Origin: Caldifarciminota bacterium
GTDB lineage: Bacteria; WOR-3; Hydrothermia; UBA1063; CAJXJZ01
Direction: 5' to 3'
Assembly: GCA_027073945.1 (NCBI GenBank)
Contig: JALTEL010000651.1
Span: forward strand, 1 to 15,639
DNA length: 15,639 nucleotides
Shown here: positions 1 to 7,245 of the stretch, piece after piece
How positions within the stretch are numbered: position 1 is the first letter of the stretch
Layout of the letters: each line of letters starts with the position of its first letter
Made by a program: the position numbers and the translations under genes
The notes under the pieces: model-generated
The model's input: the letters and a program-made list of their open reading frames with translations, nothing else
Database searches by the model: none
What the model was told of the DNA's origin: nothing

Positions 1-1
1 G

Positions 2-139
2 TATATAACCAAAAAAGGAAAGATTATACCAAGAAGATCAACGGGCACCTGTGCTTACCATCAGAGGCAATTGGCAAGGGCAGTGAAGAGGGCAAGGCAG
101 ATGGCTCTGCTTCCTTATACCGAAGAGTACTACATGTAG
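2..139 (+). CDS. rpsR: 30S ribosomal protein S18, C-terminal part
   Basis: This is the 3' end of a gene cut by the left edge; the frame is open from base 2 to the TAG at 137-139 and encodes 45 residues. The segment contains the S18 signature [20 protein letters not shown] followed by the basic stretch [11 protein letters not shown], which matches the C-terminal half of S18, a small-subunit protein that binds 16S rRNA together with S6. rplI follows within 10 bp, which is the usual bacterial order (rpsF-ssb-rpsR-rplI). The start codon and N-terminus lie outside the window. Confidence 0.96.
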   Translation, partial: YITKKGKIIPRRSTGTCAYHQRQLARAVKRARQMALLPYTEEYYM

Positions 140-143
140 GAGG
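138..143 (+). promoter_or_regulatory. Shine-Dalgarno for rplI that decides its start
   Basis: AGGAGG overlaps the rpsR stop codon. Two in-frame ATGs follow, at 146 and 149. The spacing is 2 nt to the first and 5 nt to the second, so the second is the better start and gives the usual L9 N-terminus MKIILLKDV. Confidence 0.75.
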
Positions 144-148
144 AGATG

Positions 149-595
149 ATGAAGATTATACTTCTGAAAGATGTTGAGTCAGTTGGCAGTGTGGGAGAAA
201 TCAAGGAGGTCAAAGACGGCTATGCTCGTAATTATCTTATACCAAAAGGACTGGCTTTGACGGCAAATAAATCTAATCTTAAGAGTTTTGAAACCATAAA
301 AAAGCAACAAAAGAGCAAGAAGGAAAAGATTTATCAGCACGCACTCAGGTTAAAGGAAAAAATAGAGAAGTTCACTCTTGTTATTAAAGCGAAATCAGGC
401 GAGGAAGGCAAGTTGTTCGGGGCTGTGAGTTCAATAGATGTGCTTAACGGCCTCAAAGAAAACGGATTCGCGGATGTAGAAAAAGGCATGATTCATATGC
501 CGGAGTCCATAAGAAAAATAGGTAAATATGTTGTTGAACTGCGGCTTCATCCGGATGTAAAGGCCCCCCTGAAGGTTCAAGTTGATTCTGAATAG
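149..595 (+). CDS. rplI: 50S ribosomal protein L9
   Basis: Encodes 148 residues from the preferred ATG at 149; an in-frame ATG at 146 would add one Met. The N-terminal rRNA-binding domain has the family signature (KIILLKDVESVGSVGEIKEV, then DGYARNYLIPKGLA). It is followed by the long charged connecting helix (about residues 40-75, rich in Lys) and the C-terminal domain (about 80-148, with GKLFGAVSSIDV). Length is normal for the family. L9 binds 23S rRNA at the base of the L1 stalk and helps maintain reading frame. It sits directly downstream of rpsR behind a strong ribosome binding site. Its TAG stop shares one base with the GTG start of the next gene, so the two are probably translationally coupled. 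Confidence 0.97.
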   Translation: MKIILLKDVESVGSVGEIKEVKDGYARNYLIPKGLALTANKSNLKSFETIKKQQKSKKEKIYQHALRLKEKIEKFTLVIKAKSGEEGKLFGAVSSIDVLNGLKENGFADVEKGMIHMPESIRKIGKYVVELRLHPDVKAPLKVQVDSE

Positions 596-1008
596 TGAAG
601 GACTTAATAAAAGTTAATGTTGAAAAGGTCATAGTTGATGACAGTATAGGTGAACCTGTTGTCATTTTAAGAAGTGCAGAGGATGATGCATATCTTCCGA
701 TATCAATAGGATACGCCGAGGCTCAATCCATACTTTTTGCCCTGGAGGATATTAAGCCTGAAAGGCCAATTACGCATGACCTGCTTTTGATGGTGTTAAA
801 AGGCTCTTCTCTGCATATCACACGAGTTGTTATAAATCAACTTAAGAATAGTACGTTTTTTGCCAGGTTAATACTTGAGGGTGAACAAAAGGTAATTTCC
901 ATTGATGCGAGGCCTTCCGACTGCATTGCTGTTGCCATCAGGGCAAAGGCACCTATCTATGTAGCTTCCTATGTAATGGCAGAGGCATCCCAGCGGCATG
1001 AAGGCTGA
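595..1008 (+). CDS. Bifunctional nuclease (BFN/DUF151) family protein
   Basis: A 137-aa protein that fits the BFN (DUF151) family almost end to end. Recognisable pieces are the strand EPVVILRS, the LPISIGYAEAQSI motif (residues about 31-43), RPITHDLLLMVL (about 57-68) and the strongly conserved ISIDARPSDCIAVAIRAKAP (about 101-120). Some plant and bacterial members have reported DNase/RNase activity, but for most bacterial homologues the physiological role is unknown. The start is a GTG overlapping the rplI stop (TAGTG). No clear Shine-Dalgarno is visible, consistent with coupling. The 3' end overlaps the pyrD start by 11 bp. The family call is firm; the biochemical activity is assumed from the family only. 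Confidence 0.88.
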   Translation: MKDLIKVNVEKVIVDDSIGEPVVILRSAEDDAYLPISIGYAEAQSILFALEDIKPERPITHDLLLMVLKGSSLHITRVVINQLKNSTFFARLILEGEQKVISIDARPSDCIAVAIRAKAPIYVASYVMAEASQRHEG

Positions 1009-1924
1009 TAATTTCAGTGTACTCAGTACTTATGTAAATGGAATCAAGTTCAGAAATTTCCTTATACTCGCATCAGGGACATTCGGTAAAGGATATGAGT
1101 TGTCCGGTGTTGTGAACCCGGAGCTTATAGGAGGTATAGTCTCCAAAACAGTAACACTTAACCAAAAATACGGCAATTCCCCCCCGAGAATAAGAGAAAC
1201 AGATTGCGGACTCTTGAATTCCATAGGCCTTGAGAATCCCGGCGTAAAGGGTTTTTTAAATGATGTATATCCGAAATTAGAAAATCTCCCCACAGAAGTT
1301 ATTTTGAGTGTGGGAGGCGATAAAATCTCGGATTATGTTGATGTGGTCAGCGAATTAAATAAAACCAATGCAAGAGTATTTGAAATAAATGTTTCATGTC
1401 CCAATGTTGACAAAGGGGGCATTGAATTCGGTCAGGATAAAAAAATACTTGCTGAATTGATAAGAGCTATCAAAGACTCAACCGATAGGGTAATCTGGGT
1501 TAAACTACCTCCGGATATTATGCATATCCTGGATTTAATTGAGACTTCAATAAAATATGGGGCGGATGGTGTGGTGCTGTGCAATACATATCCCGCCAGT
1601 TTTGTGGATATAAAAAATGAAAGATTTTACTTTGAGAAGAAGCAGGCTGGGCTTTCAGGGCCGGCCGTGTTTCCCATAACTTTGAATATCGTGCGAAAAT
1701 CTGCGGAAATATTCAGTGATATTACGATTGTTGCTTCAGGGGGTGTGTCTTCATTTGAGCATATTATTCAGTATCTAATGGTAGGCGCATCTCTGATTGA
1801 AGTAGGAACGATGAATCTGATAGATACACCTGCTGTTTTCAAAATGCCTGAACAGGTAGCAGAGTATATGCAAGTAAATGGTAAAAATTTGCAGCAGGTG
1901 AGGGGTATGCTCATTGGAAGATAA
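998..1924 (+). CDS. pyrD: Dihydroorotate dehydrogenase, class 1B type (catalytic subunit)
   Basis: A 308-aa FMN-dependent TIM-barrel enzyme that oxidises dihydroorotate to orotate in de novo pyrimidine synthesis; cytosolic. Family motifs include ILASGTFGKGYE (about 23-34), PRIRETDCGLLNSIGLENPG (about 63-82, the substrate loop) and NVSCPNVDKGG (131-141) carrying the class 1 catalytic base Cys134, where class 2 enzymes have Ser. Later motifs are VKLPPD and GLSGPAVFPITLNIV, followed by IVASGGVSS and GASLIEVGT, which bind the FMN phosphate. The CPN(V)xxGGxxFG pattern and the length favour class 1B over 1A. Class 1B normally pairs with the PyrK electron-transfer subunit, and no pyrK is adjacent here. 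The ATG at 998 lies inside the preceding gene, with an 11-bp overlap, and the 3' end overlaps the next gene by another 11 bp. Confidence 0.95.
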   Translation: MKADNFSVLSTYVNGIKFRNFLILASGTFGKGYELSGVVNPELIGGIVSKTVTLNQKYGNSPPRIRETDCGLLNSIGLENPGVKGFLNDVYPKLENLPTEVILSVGGDKISDYVDVVSELNKTNARVFEINVSCPNVDKGGIEFGQDKKILAELIRAIKDSTDRVIWVKLPPDIMHILDLIETSIKYGADGVVLCNTYPASFVDIKNERFYFEKKQAGLSGPAVFPITLNIVRKSAEIFSDITIVASGGVSSFEHIIQYLMVGASLIEVGTMNLIDTPAVFKMPEQVAEYMQVNGKNLQQVRGMLIGR

Positions 1925-4900
1925 AGAGCGTGAAATTTTAAGAAGATTTATACCGCACAGTGTTTACAACAGAATTACCTATTCTCCCGAAATGCTGAAC
2001 GGTTTCTTTGAGAATAAGGTTATCACAGCTGTTTTTGTAAATATCATAAAATCTCTAAACCTCACAGAGCCTGAGAATCTTGAAGCAATCGCTACGGCTC
2101 TTAACGATTTTTTTGCAGAGGCTTCAAAGATTATATTAAAGTATGGTGGTGAAATTCATACATTTGGGGAGGATGGAATTCTGGCCGTTTTTGGTGCGGA
2201 TGTGTATTATAATGCGCAGATGGCATCACTGTGTGCCATTGAACTTTTGAGAGTTCAGATGGATAAGGAAATTTTGAATTTCTCCATAGGAATAGCAACG
2301 GGGAATGCCAGCTTTATTGTTGTTGACGGAGCTTCTTCTGCTTTCACCTGGTTGGGTAAGCCTGTGAAACTCGCCAGGGAATTGGCTGCAAAAGCCGAAG
2401 TCGGGAAAATACTTTTGGAAGAAGAAACTCTGAGGAATATTGAGCATTATTTTAAAATTCAAAACAAGTACATAGATGAAGCCGGCCCTTATAATAATGT
2501 TTACGAACTGACAGAAGAGCGCAAACTATCGCCTCCGATGTATAAATATCCCCTATTTGGCAGGGAAAGAGAATTATCTCTGATTAAAAGGTTTGTAAAG
2601 ACGTTTTTCCTGGAAGAAAAATGCGCTGCAATGGGTATATCGGGGTTGGGCGGCATTGGCAAGACACGATTGGGAAAAGAGGCGATAAGATATTTCAGCG
2701 AAAAGGGCGGTAATACCATTTTTTATGAATGCGAGAACAAAGAAAAATCGCCTCCATTCGCGCCATTTTTTGTCATATTGAAAGATTATTTCAATGTAAA
2801 TAATGCAAAAGACCTCATGCAGTATACGGATAAGGAAAGCGCAGAGCTTTTCTTCAGCATACTTAAAAGACAGCAGAGAAATATGCCTTTGAATGTTAGA
2901 GAGGTATTGTTCAATACAATGGTTAAGTTATTATCTGCAAAAGAACCTGTACTTATTTACATTTCAGGTGCAGACAAACTGGACAGTCTTTCCGCGGATT
3001 TTATAAGATATATACTGCACAGGGATGTCCCTGTAATTCTGTTCCTTGATGCCAGAGATGAACGTATCTTTGAGCTTCTCAATATCCAATATTTGAAACT
3101 TTATGCCCTGAATGCCAGAGAAAGCAGAAGGCTAACAGCCGCTATATTCGAAGGAAAAAGAATGAGAAGCAACCTCCCCACCGTGCTGCATGAGAAATAC
3201 GGCGGCAATCCCGTTCTTATTGAAGAATCTGCTAAAACTTTACGAAATAAAAAGCTTGTCTTTGAGAATCCCGATGCAGTCTATCCATCTCCGAAATTTA
3301 GCAACTTTAAGTTGCCCGATAGCATGGAAAGGCTGGAACAGTTGCTTTTGGAGACTTTATCCGAAAAGCATAGGGAAATGCTGAAATTGAGCTCTTGCAT
3401 AGCCTGTCATATAAGCAGGGATATGCTGAAAAAACTGGGTTTTGGAGATGAAGACATTGATGAGATGTTATATGAGACATCAATTAAATCAGTGGTGATT
3501 CCAACTGCCGCAGGCTTCAGCTTCCCATCTCCGTCTGTTAAAGAGGCTGTTGAATCTCTGCTTTCCGCCGGTGAGAGGAAGAATATACACAGAACAATAG
3601 GTTATATTCTGGAAAAGCAGCCTCTGGACAACTGGAACAGTATTGCATACCATTTTAAAATAAGCGGTGATGGAGCAAAGGCATTTGACTACTACATAAA
3701 GGCAGGAGAGGATGCTTTTTTGCTTACTGCTTTTGATGATGCGGTCTGGGACTTTGAGCAAGCGATTTCGCTTGTCAAGGACAAAGAAAGCCAACTTGAT
3801 CTCCTGCTGCGTATTGCAAAGGTACAGGATAGGAAACAGGACTCAGAAAGGGCATTGAAGTATTTAAAAGACGCAATGTCCATCTGTAAAAAAATCAAAA
3901 ATAACAACAAATTGGCGCTGGTGCTCAAATCTCTTGCAGAGGCCAATTTAAAACAGGGGAATGCCGGTTCTGCCTTGATTAATCTTAAAGAAGCGAAAAA
4001 ATTGGCGGAAAAAACGGGTAATAAGAGTCTGCTCTTTCAGATATACGAAGTATATTTTGACCTGTATTTTTACAAAGGAGACCATAAGCATGCAGAAGGT
4101 GTGTTGAATGAAATGCTTGAAATTTCCGATACTTCTGATACAGATGATTTCAAGCTAATTGCCTTGCTTGCTTCCGGAAGACTGAATTATACCATGAATA
4201 ATCTTGAGAAGTCGAGGTCAAGTCTGGAACAGGCCCTGTCAATTTCGGAAAGGCTTGCAGAAATACAGAGGAGAGGTGATATATTCTTTAATCTGGGTCT
4301 TATAAGTATGAAACTCAGAGATTATGGAAATGCAGAAAAAATGTTTAAAGAGGCTTCCAGGCTATACAGAATAACGGGTAATAAAAACGGGCTGTTTAAA
4401 TCCATGGACAGGCTCGCCGAAATTGAATTTGAACTCGGCCATGTTGACAATGCCATAACACTTGAGCAGAATATACTTGCGGCATTACCCGATAATACCC
4501 GGGAAGAACTGTTTTTTAAAGTATCTATAAATCTTGCGGATTATTTTGCCTACAAAGGGTATTATAAAAAGTCCATGGAAGTATTACAGGATATGCTAAA
4601 GTATGATGATTCCAGCAAGTATAATGATGAAATTTTTGCCAGACTATCACGGTATAATCTCAGGACAGGGAACTACAGCAGGGCTTTGCAGTATATTAAA
4701 GATGTAAAACACAGTAAGCTACTCATGGTTGAATTTTACCTGCTTATGGATAATGTTGAAAAAGCCTCTGAATTTTTCGGAGATGTAGCGGAATTGCCGC
4801 ATTATCACAAATGTCTGCTGCATCTTGCAGGGAATAAAGAGGTAAAACTTGATTTTTCAGGTGAATATGTTTATGATTATGTAGAGGAGGAATGGGTATG

Positions 4901-5240
4901 CAAAAGTGTTGTTATGCTTGAGGATTTGAAGATGGGAAATTTCGCTGCAGTGATAAAGGAAGTTGATAAAATTAAAAATCTCTATTTCAATGCTCTACTA
5001 AAACTTAATCTTGCCAAGTTTATTATGGATCAAGGAGGAACCGACGATACGAACCTTATCGATGAGGTTAAGAAAATTTCCGAGGCACAGGGGTACAGAG
5101 AACTTCTTATGTGGGTTATGTGTATGGAGGGTCGCAAAGAGGAGACTGATGCCTTAATTGACTCCATGTTTTATAATAGTGACAGCCTTAAGGACGATTA
5201 CATTAATAGAAGGAAATCAATTTTTAATAAATATTGTTAA
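1914..5240 (+). CDS. Degenerate class III cyclase domain + AAA/STAND ATPase + TPR protein
   Basis: A large 1108-aa cytosolic multidomain protein; no signal peptide or membrane segment is visible. Residues about 35-200 follow the class III adenylate/guanylate cyclase fold (VITAVFVNI, HTFGEDGILAVFGA, FSIGIATG, WLGKPVKLA, GKILLEEETL). By eye alignment most catalytic residues are gone: first metal Asp is Asn43, purine Lys is Thr83, transition-state Asn is Lys152, and the Arg position is Glu156. Only the second metal Asp (Asp87) remains. After FGRERE (215-220) comes an AAA/STAND-type ATPase with Walker A GLGGIGKT (244-251), and KYGGNPVLIEE (428-438) matching the EGNPFFLEE-type motif. The Walker B strand VLIYISGAD has Ser-Gly where acidic residues are expected. 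From about residue 580 to 960 it consists of helical TPR-like repeats (for example the segments near ALKYLKDAMSICKKI and NAEKMFKEASRLYRITGN). The start is a TTG 8 nt after GAGGGG and overlaps pyrD by 11 bp. It is probably a sensor or scaffold rather than a cyclase; partner and ligand unknown. Confidence 0.85.
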   Translation: MEDKEREILRRFIPHSVYNRITYSPEMLNGFFENKVITAVFVNIIKSLNLTEPENLEAIATALNDFFAEASKIILKYGGEIHTFGEDGILAVFGADVYYNAQMASLCAIELLRVQMDKEILNFSIGIATGNASFIVVDGASSAFTWLGKPVKLARELAAKAEVGKILLEEETLRNIEHYFKIQNKYIDEAGPYNNVYELTEERKLSPPMYKYPLFGRERELSLIKRFVKTFFLEEKCAAMGISGLGGIGKTRLGKEAIRYFSEKGGNTIFYECENKEKSPPFAPFFVILKDYFNVNNAKDLMQYTDKESAELFFSILKRQQRNMPLNVREVLFNTMVKLLSAKEPVLIYISGADKLDSLSADFIRYILHRDVPVILFLDARDERIFELLNIQYLKLYALNARESRRLTAAIFEGKRMRSNLPTVLHEKYGGNPVLIEESAKTLRNKKLVFENPDAVYPSPKFSNFKLPDSMERLEQLLLETLSEKHREMLKLSSCIACHISRDMLKKLGFGDEDIDEMLYETSIKSVVIPTAAGFSFPSPSVKEAVESLLSAGERKNIHRTIGYILEKQPLDNWNSIAYHFKISGDGAKAFDYYIKAGEDAFLLTAFDDAVWDFEQAISLVKDKESQLDLLLRIAKVQDRKQDSERALKYLKDAMSICKKIKNNNKLALVLKSLAEANLKQGNAGSALINLKEAKKLAEKTGNKSLLFQIYEVYFDLYFYKGDHKHAEGVLNEMLEISDTSDTDDFKLIALLASGRLNYTMNNLEKSRSSLEQALSISERLAEIQRRGDIFFNLGLISMKLRDYGNAEKMFKEASRLYRITGNKNGLFKSMDRLAEIEFELGHVDNAITLEQNILAALPDNTREELFFKVSINLADYFAYKGYYKKSMEVLQDMLKYDDSSKYNDEIFARLSRYNLRTGNYSRALQYIKDVKHSKLLMVEFYLLMDNVEKASEFFGDVAELPHYHKCLLHLAGNKEVKLDFSGEYVYDYVEEEWVCKSVVMLEDLKMGNFAAVIKEVDKIKNLYFNALLKLNLAKFIMDQGGTDDTNLIDEVKKISEAQGYRELLMWVMCMEGRKEETDALIDSMFYNSDSLKDDYINRRKSIFNKYC

Positions 5241-5246
5241 AGGAGG
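5241..5246 (+). promoter_or_regulatory. Strong Shine-Dalgarno (AGGAGG) before the cNMP-binding gene
   Basis: AGGAGG immediately follows the TAA of the TPR protein and lies 6 nt before the ATG at 5253. An intervening ATG at 5248 is followed two codons later by TGA, so 5253 is the real start. This is one of only two near-perfect ribosome binding sites in the window (the other is rplI), suggesting this gene is translated more strongly than its neighbours. Confidence 0.8.
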
Positions 5247-5252
5247 TATGTT

Positions 5253-5720
5253 ATGAAGGACTTTTTGGGAGGTCTTGAACTTTTCAAAGGCTTTTCAGCC
5301 GAGAGGCTGGAGGAGCTTGCTAACAGGGTAAAAGCGCGCAAATACAACGAGAAAGACATTATAATACGTCAGGGTGAGAACAGCAATTATTTTTATATAA
5401 TAAAAGAAGGACTTGTCGGTGTTATTGTGGAAGTGGACAAAGAAAGAGAAGAAATAATGGGGAATCTCAAAAAGGCAGGTGATTTCTTCGGAGAAATAGG
5501 AATTATTTATAACATTCCAAGAAGTGCAACCGTAATAGCGCTCTCACAAACAGAGGTTTTATATTGGAATGACAAGGATTTTATGGAGCTTATTTTTAGC
5601 AATGAAGATGCCAGAAAGAATTTGCAGACTCTTGCAGAAAAGAGACTTATGCAAAATGAAGAAACCGTGGAAAAATACAAGAAGACTATCTTAGATGTCA
5701 TTTACAGGTACAACATTTAA
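5253..5720 (+). CDS. Stand-alone cyclic nucleotide-binding domain protein
   Basis: A 155-aa protein made of one CRP-type cyclic nucleotide-binding domain. It starts LELFKGFSAERLEELA (about 8-23), continues with the beta-roll (IIIRQGENSNYFYIIKEGLVGV, about 36-57), and has the phosphate-binding cassette FFGEIGIIYNIPRSATV (78-94). In the cassette the ribose-contacting Glu81 and phosphate-contacting Arg90 are both present, so it could bind cAMP or cGMP. A C-terminal helix (about 117-150) follows. There is no DNA-binding helix-turn-helix or catalytic domain, so it is not a transcription factor of the CRP type; it may act by protein contact. It is encoded 12 bp after the degenerate cyclase protein, which makes a functional link likely. 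No active cyclase is seen in this window to supply a ligand. Confidence 0.9.
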   Translation: MKDFLGGLELFKGFSAERLEELANRVKARKYNEKDIIIRQGENSNYFYIIKEGLVGVIVEVDKEREEIMGNLKKAGDFFGEIGIIYNIPRSATVIALSQTEVLYWNDKDFMELIFSNEDARKNLQTLAEKRLMQNEETVEKYKKTILDVIYRYNI

Positions 5721-5722
5721 GC

Positions 5723-7243
5723 ATGCATCAGGTACTTATCCTTGCAGTTTTTTCTGTTCTGAATATTTTTGTACTGGACAGGGATGATAATGCAAAGATA
5801 AGCACAACTTACGGGGTGGTGGGTTGTGAGACCTCGATAGTAAAAGCGCTCCGCAATGTGAGTAAATCTATGGGCATATCTGATATTGATGTTGACACAA
5901 TACTGCCCGATAATCCCTATAATTATCAGGAAATTTTTGTAACACTGGGACTCAATTCCAGTAAAACGTCTGTTGGAAAATTGACAGATTCCGAGGATTC
6001 AATTTTGCATGATTATGTTGTAAACGGGGGGAATTTGTATATAGAAAGTCCTGATTTCAACACCAATATGTTTTACAGCAAAACCTTTTCCCTCACCGGG
6101 ACCATATACGGGGTTGAAGGTTTTCAAAAGTACACACCCGATTCTGCTTGGGGATGCGGTGTAATGCTGGGTATACAGGGAACATACGCTGGTCTGGATT
6201 CTTTGATTAAGCCCACCAGTAGTATCCTTTATATTGATTCAACTGCAGGTTCAGTATCCCTTTTTACTGACAAAAAAGATGGACAGGGTCACCTGCTTGC
6301 TGCATTTAATCATGTAAAACATGGTGCTAATGGAGGTAAAATAGTTTATTTCAATATGATTTTTGGACTTTTGGACAGCAATGTGCAAAATGACGTGATG
6401 CGAAGAATTCAGGGGCTTTTCTATCCGGATTTGCTTGTTATAAGCGACAGCAAAGACACTGCTTTTTGCGGAAACCTGCATAATGCATTTGCGCAGTTGA
6501 TTTCAGATACGGCAATAAACGGGTTTGACTTTGCCAGTGCTGTTCCTGATTCCATTGCATGTTACTATAAAACCATTTTGTGGAACGTTGACACTACGGA
6601 TAGCTTTCCGATATGGATGCAGGAAGATTTAAAGCAGTATCAAAGCATGGGAAAAAGGTTTATCCTCATGAGCGGCGAGATACGGAATATGCTCCCAGGT
6701 TTAAGTTGCGCCGATGTTAATAATGCTTTGCCTGTTAATGCCAGCAGTTTGGAAGGCAAAGGCAGAGAGTATTTCTGGCTAAATGTCAATAGCACGTGTG
6801 CTTCAATTCAGCCGGATGCAAATGCGAATGCCTTTCTCTACTATGTAATTAACGGAGAGCAAAAGGCTAATGCCTGTGTATGCCAGGGCGATTCCCTGCA
6901 CAGAACAATTACATGCGGCTTTTCTCTTTCGGATGTCTATGCAGACGATAGAGCAAGATTAATATCATATTTAATTGGATATCAAAACAGTGGGCAAAAT
7001 AAAAGTATTGATAGCAGTGTTGAAAAGATAAAGGTTTTTCCTTTCCCTCTCTCCGGAACACTTGTGAAATATAGCAATATGGAAGTGTATACGATTGATG
7101 GCAGAAATGTACTGTCCTTTAAAAGCGGTGGCGGATATCTTCATTATTCTTTAACTTCTTTACCAGCCGGGCGTTATATTGTAAAATTATATACTGACAG
7201 TTTGATGAGTGAAATTTATGGAATTTATAAGATAGAGAGGTAG
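5723..7243 (+). CDS. Probable secreted protein with T9SS-like C-terminal sorting domain
   Basis: A 506-aa protein. The N-terminus (MHQVLILAVFSVLNIFVL) is hydrophobic and could be a signal peptide, though it lacks the usual basic residues. The body is not assigned to a family. Segments such as EIFVTLGLNSS, ILHDYVVNGGNLYIESPDF (about 94-112) and GGKIVYFNMIFGLL (about 204-217) look like the alternating strands and helices of a glutamine-amidotransferase-like (GATase) fold; this is a weak impression. Nine cysteines are scattered through it, including ACVCQGD. The last about 74 residues (from 433) resemble a type A T9SS sorting domain: MEVYTIDGRNVLSF, then SLTSLPAGRYIVKLYTD, ending in YGIYKIER. 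If right, it is exported across both membranes and anchored or released at the surface. It starts 2 bp after the upstream stop and ends 2 bp before the next gene. Function unknown. Confidence 0.68.
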   Translation: MHQVLILAVFSVLNIFVLDRDDNAKISTTYGVVGCETSIVKALRNVSKSMGISDIDVDTILPDNPYNYQEIFVTLGLNSSKTSVGKLTDSEDSILHDYVVNGGNLYIESPDFNTNMFYSKTFSLTGTIYGVEGFQKYTPDSAWGCGVMLGIQGTYAGLDSLIKPTSSILYIDSTAGSVSLFTDKKDGQGHLLAAFNHVKHGANGGKIVYFNMIFGLLDSNVQNDVMRRIQGLFYPDLLVISDSKDTAFCGNLHNAFAQLISDTAINGFDFASAVPDSIACYYKTILWNVDTTDSFPIWMQEDLKQYQSMGKRFILMSGEIRNMLPGLSCADVNNALPVNASSLEGKGREYFWLNVNSTCASIQPDANANAFLYYVINGEQKANACVCQGDSLHRTITCGFSLSDVYADDRARLISYLIGYQNSGQNKSIDSSVEKIKVFPFPLSGTLVKYSNMEVYTIDGRNVLSFKSGGGYLHYSLTSLPAGRYIVKLYTDSLMSEIYGIYKIER

Positions 7244-7245
7244 AA

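Noticed and set aside
3489..3946. Two overlapping minus-strand frames opposite the TPR protein
   Set aside because: They mirror helical repeat coding sequence, overlap each other and show no protein family features.
1914..5240. Active adenylate cyclase with a LuxR-type regulator
   Set aside because: Catalytic residues of the cyclase are substituted and there is no helix-turn-helix at the C-terminus.
5253..5720. CRP/FNR-type transcription factor
   Set aside because: The protein ends after the cNMP-binding domain and one helix; there is no DNA-binding domain and the stop codon is clean.
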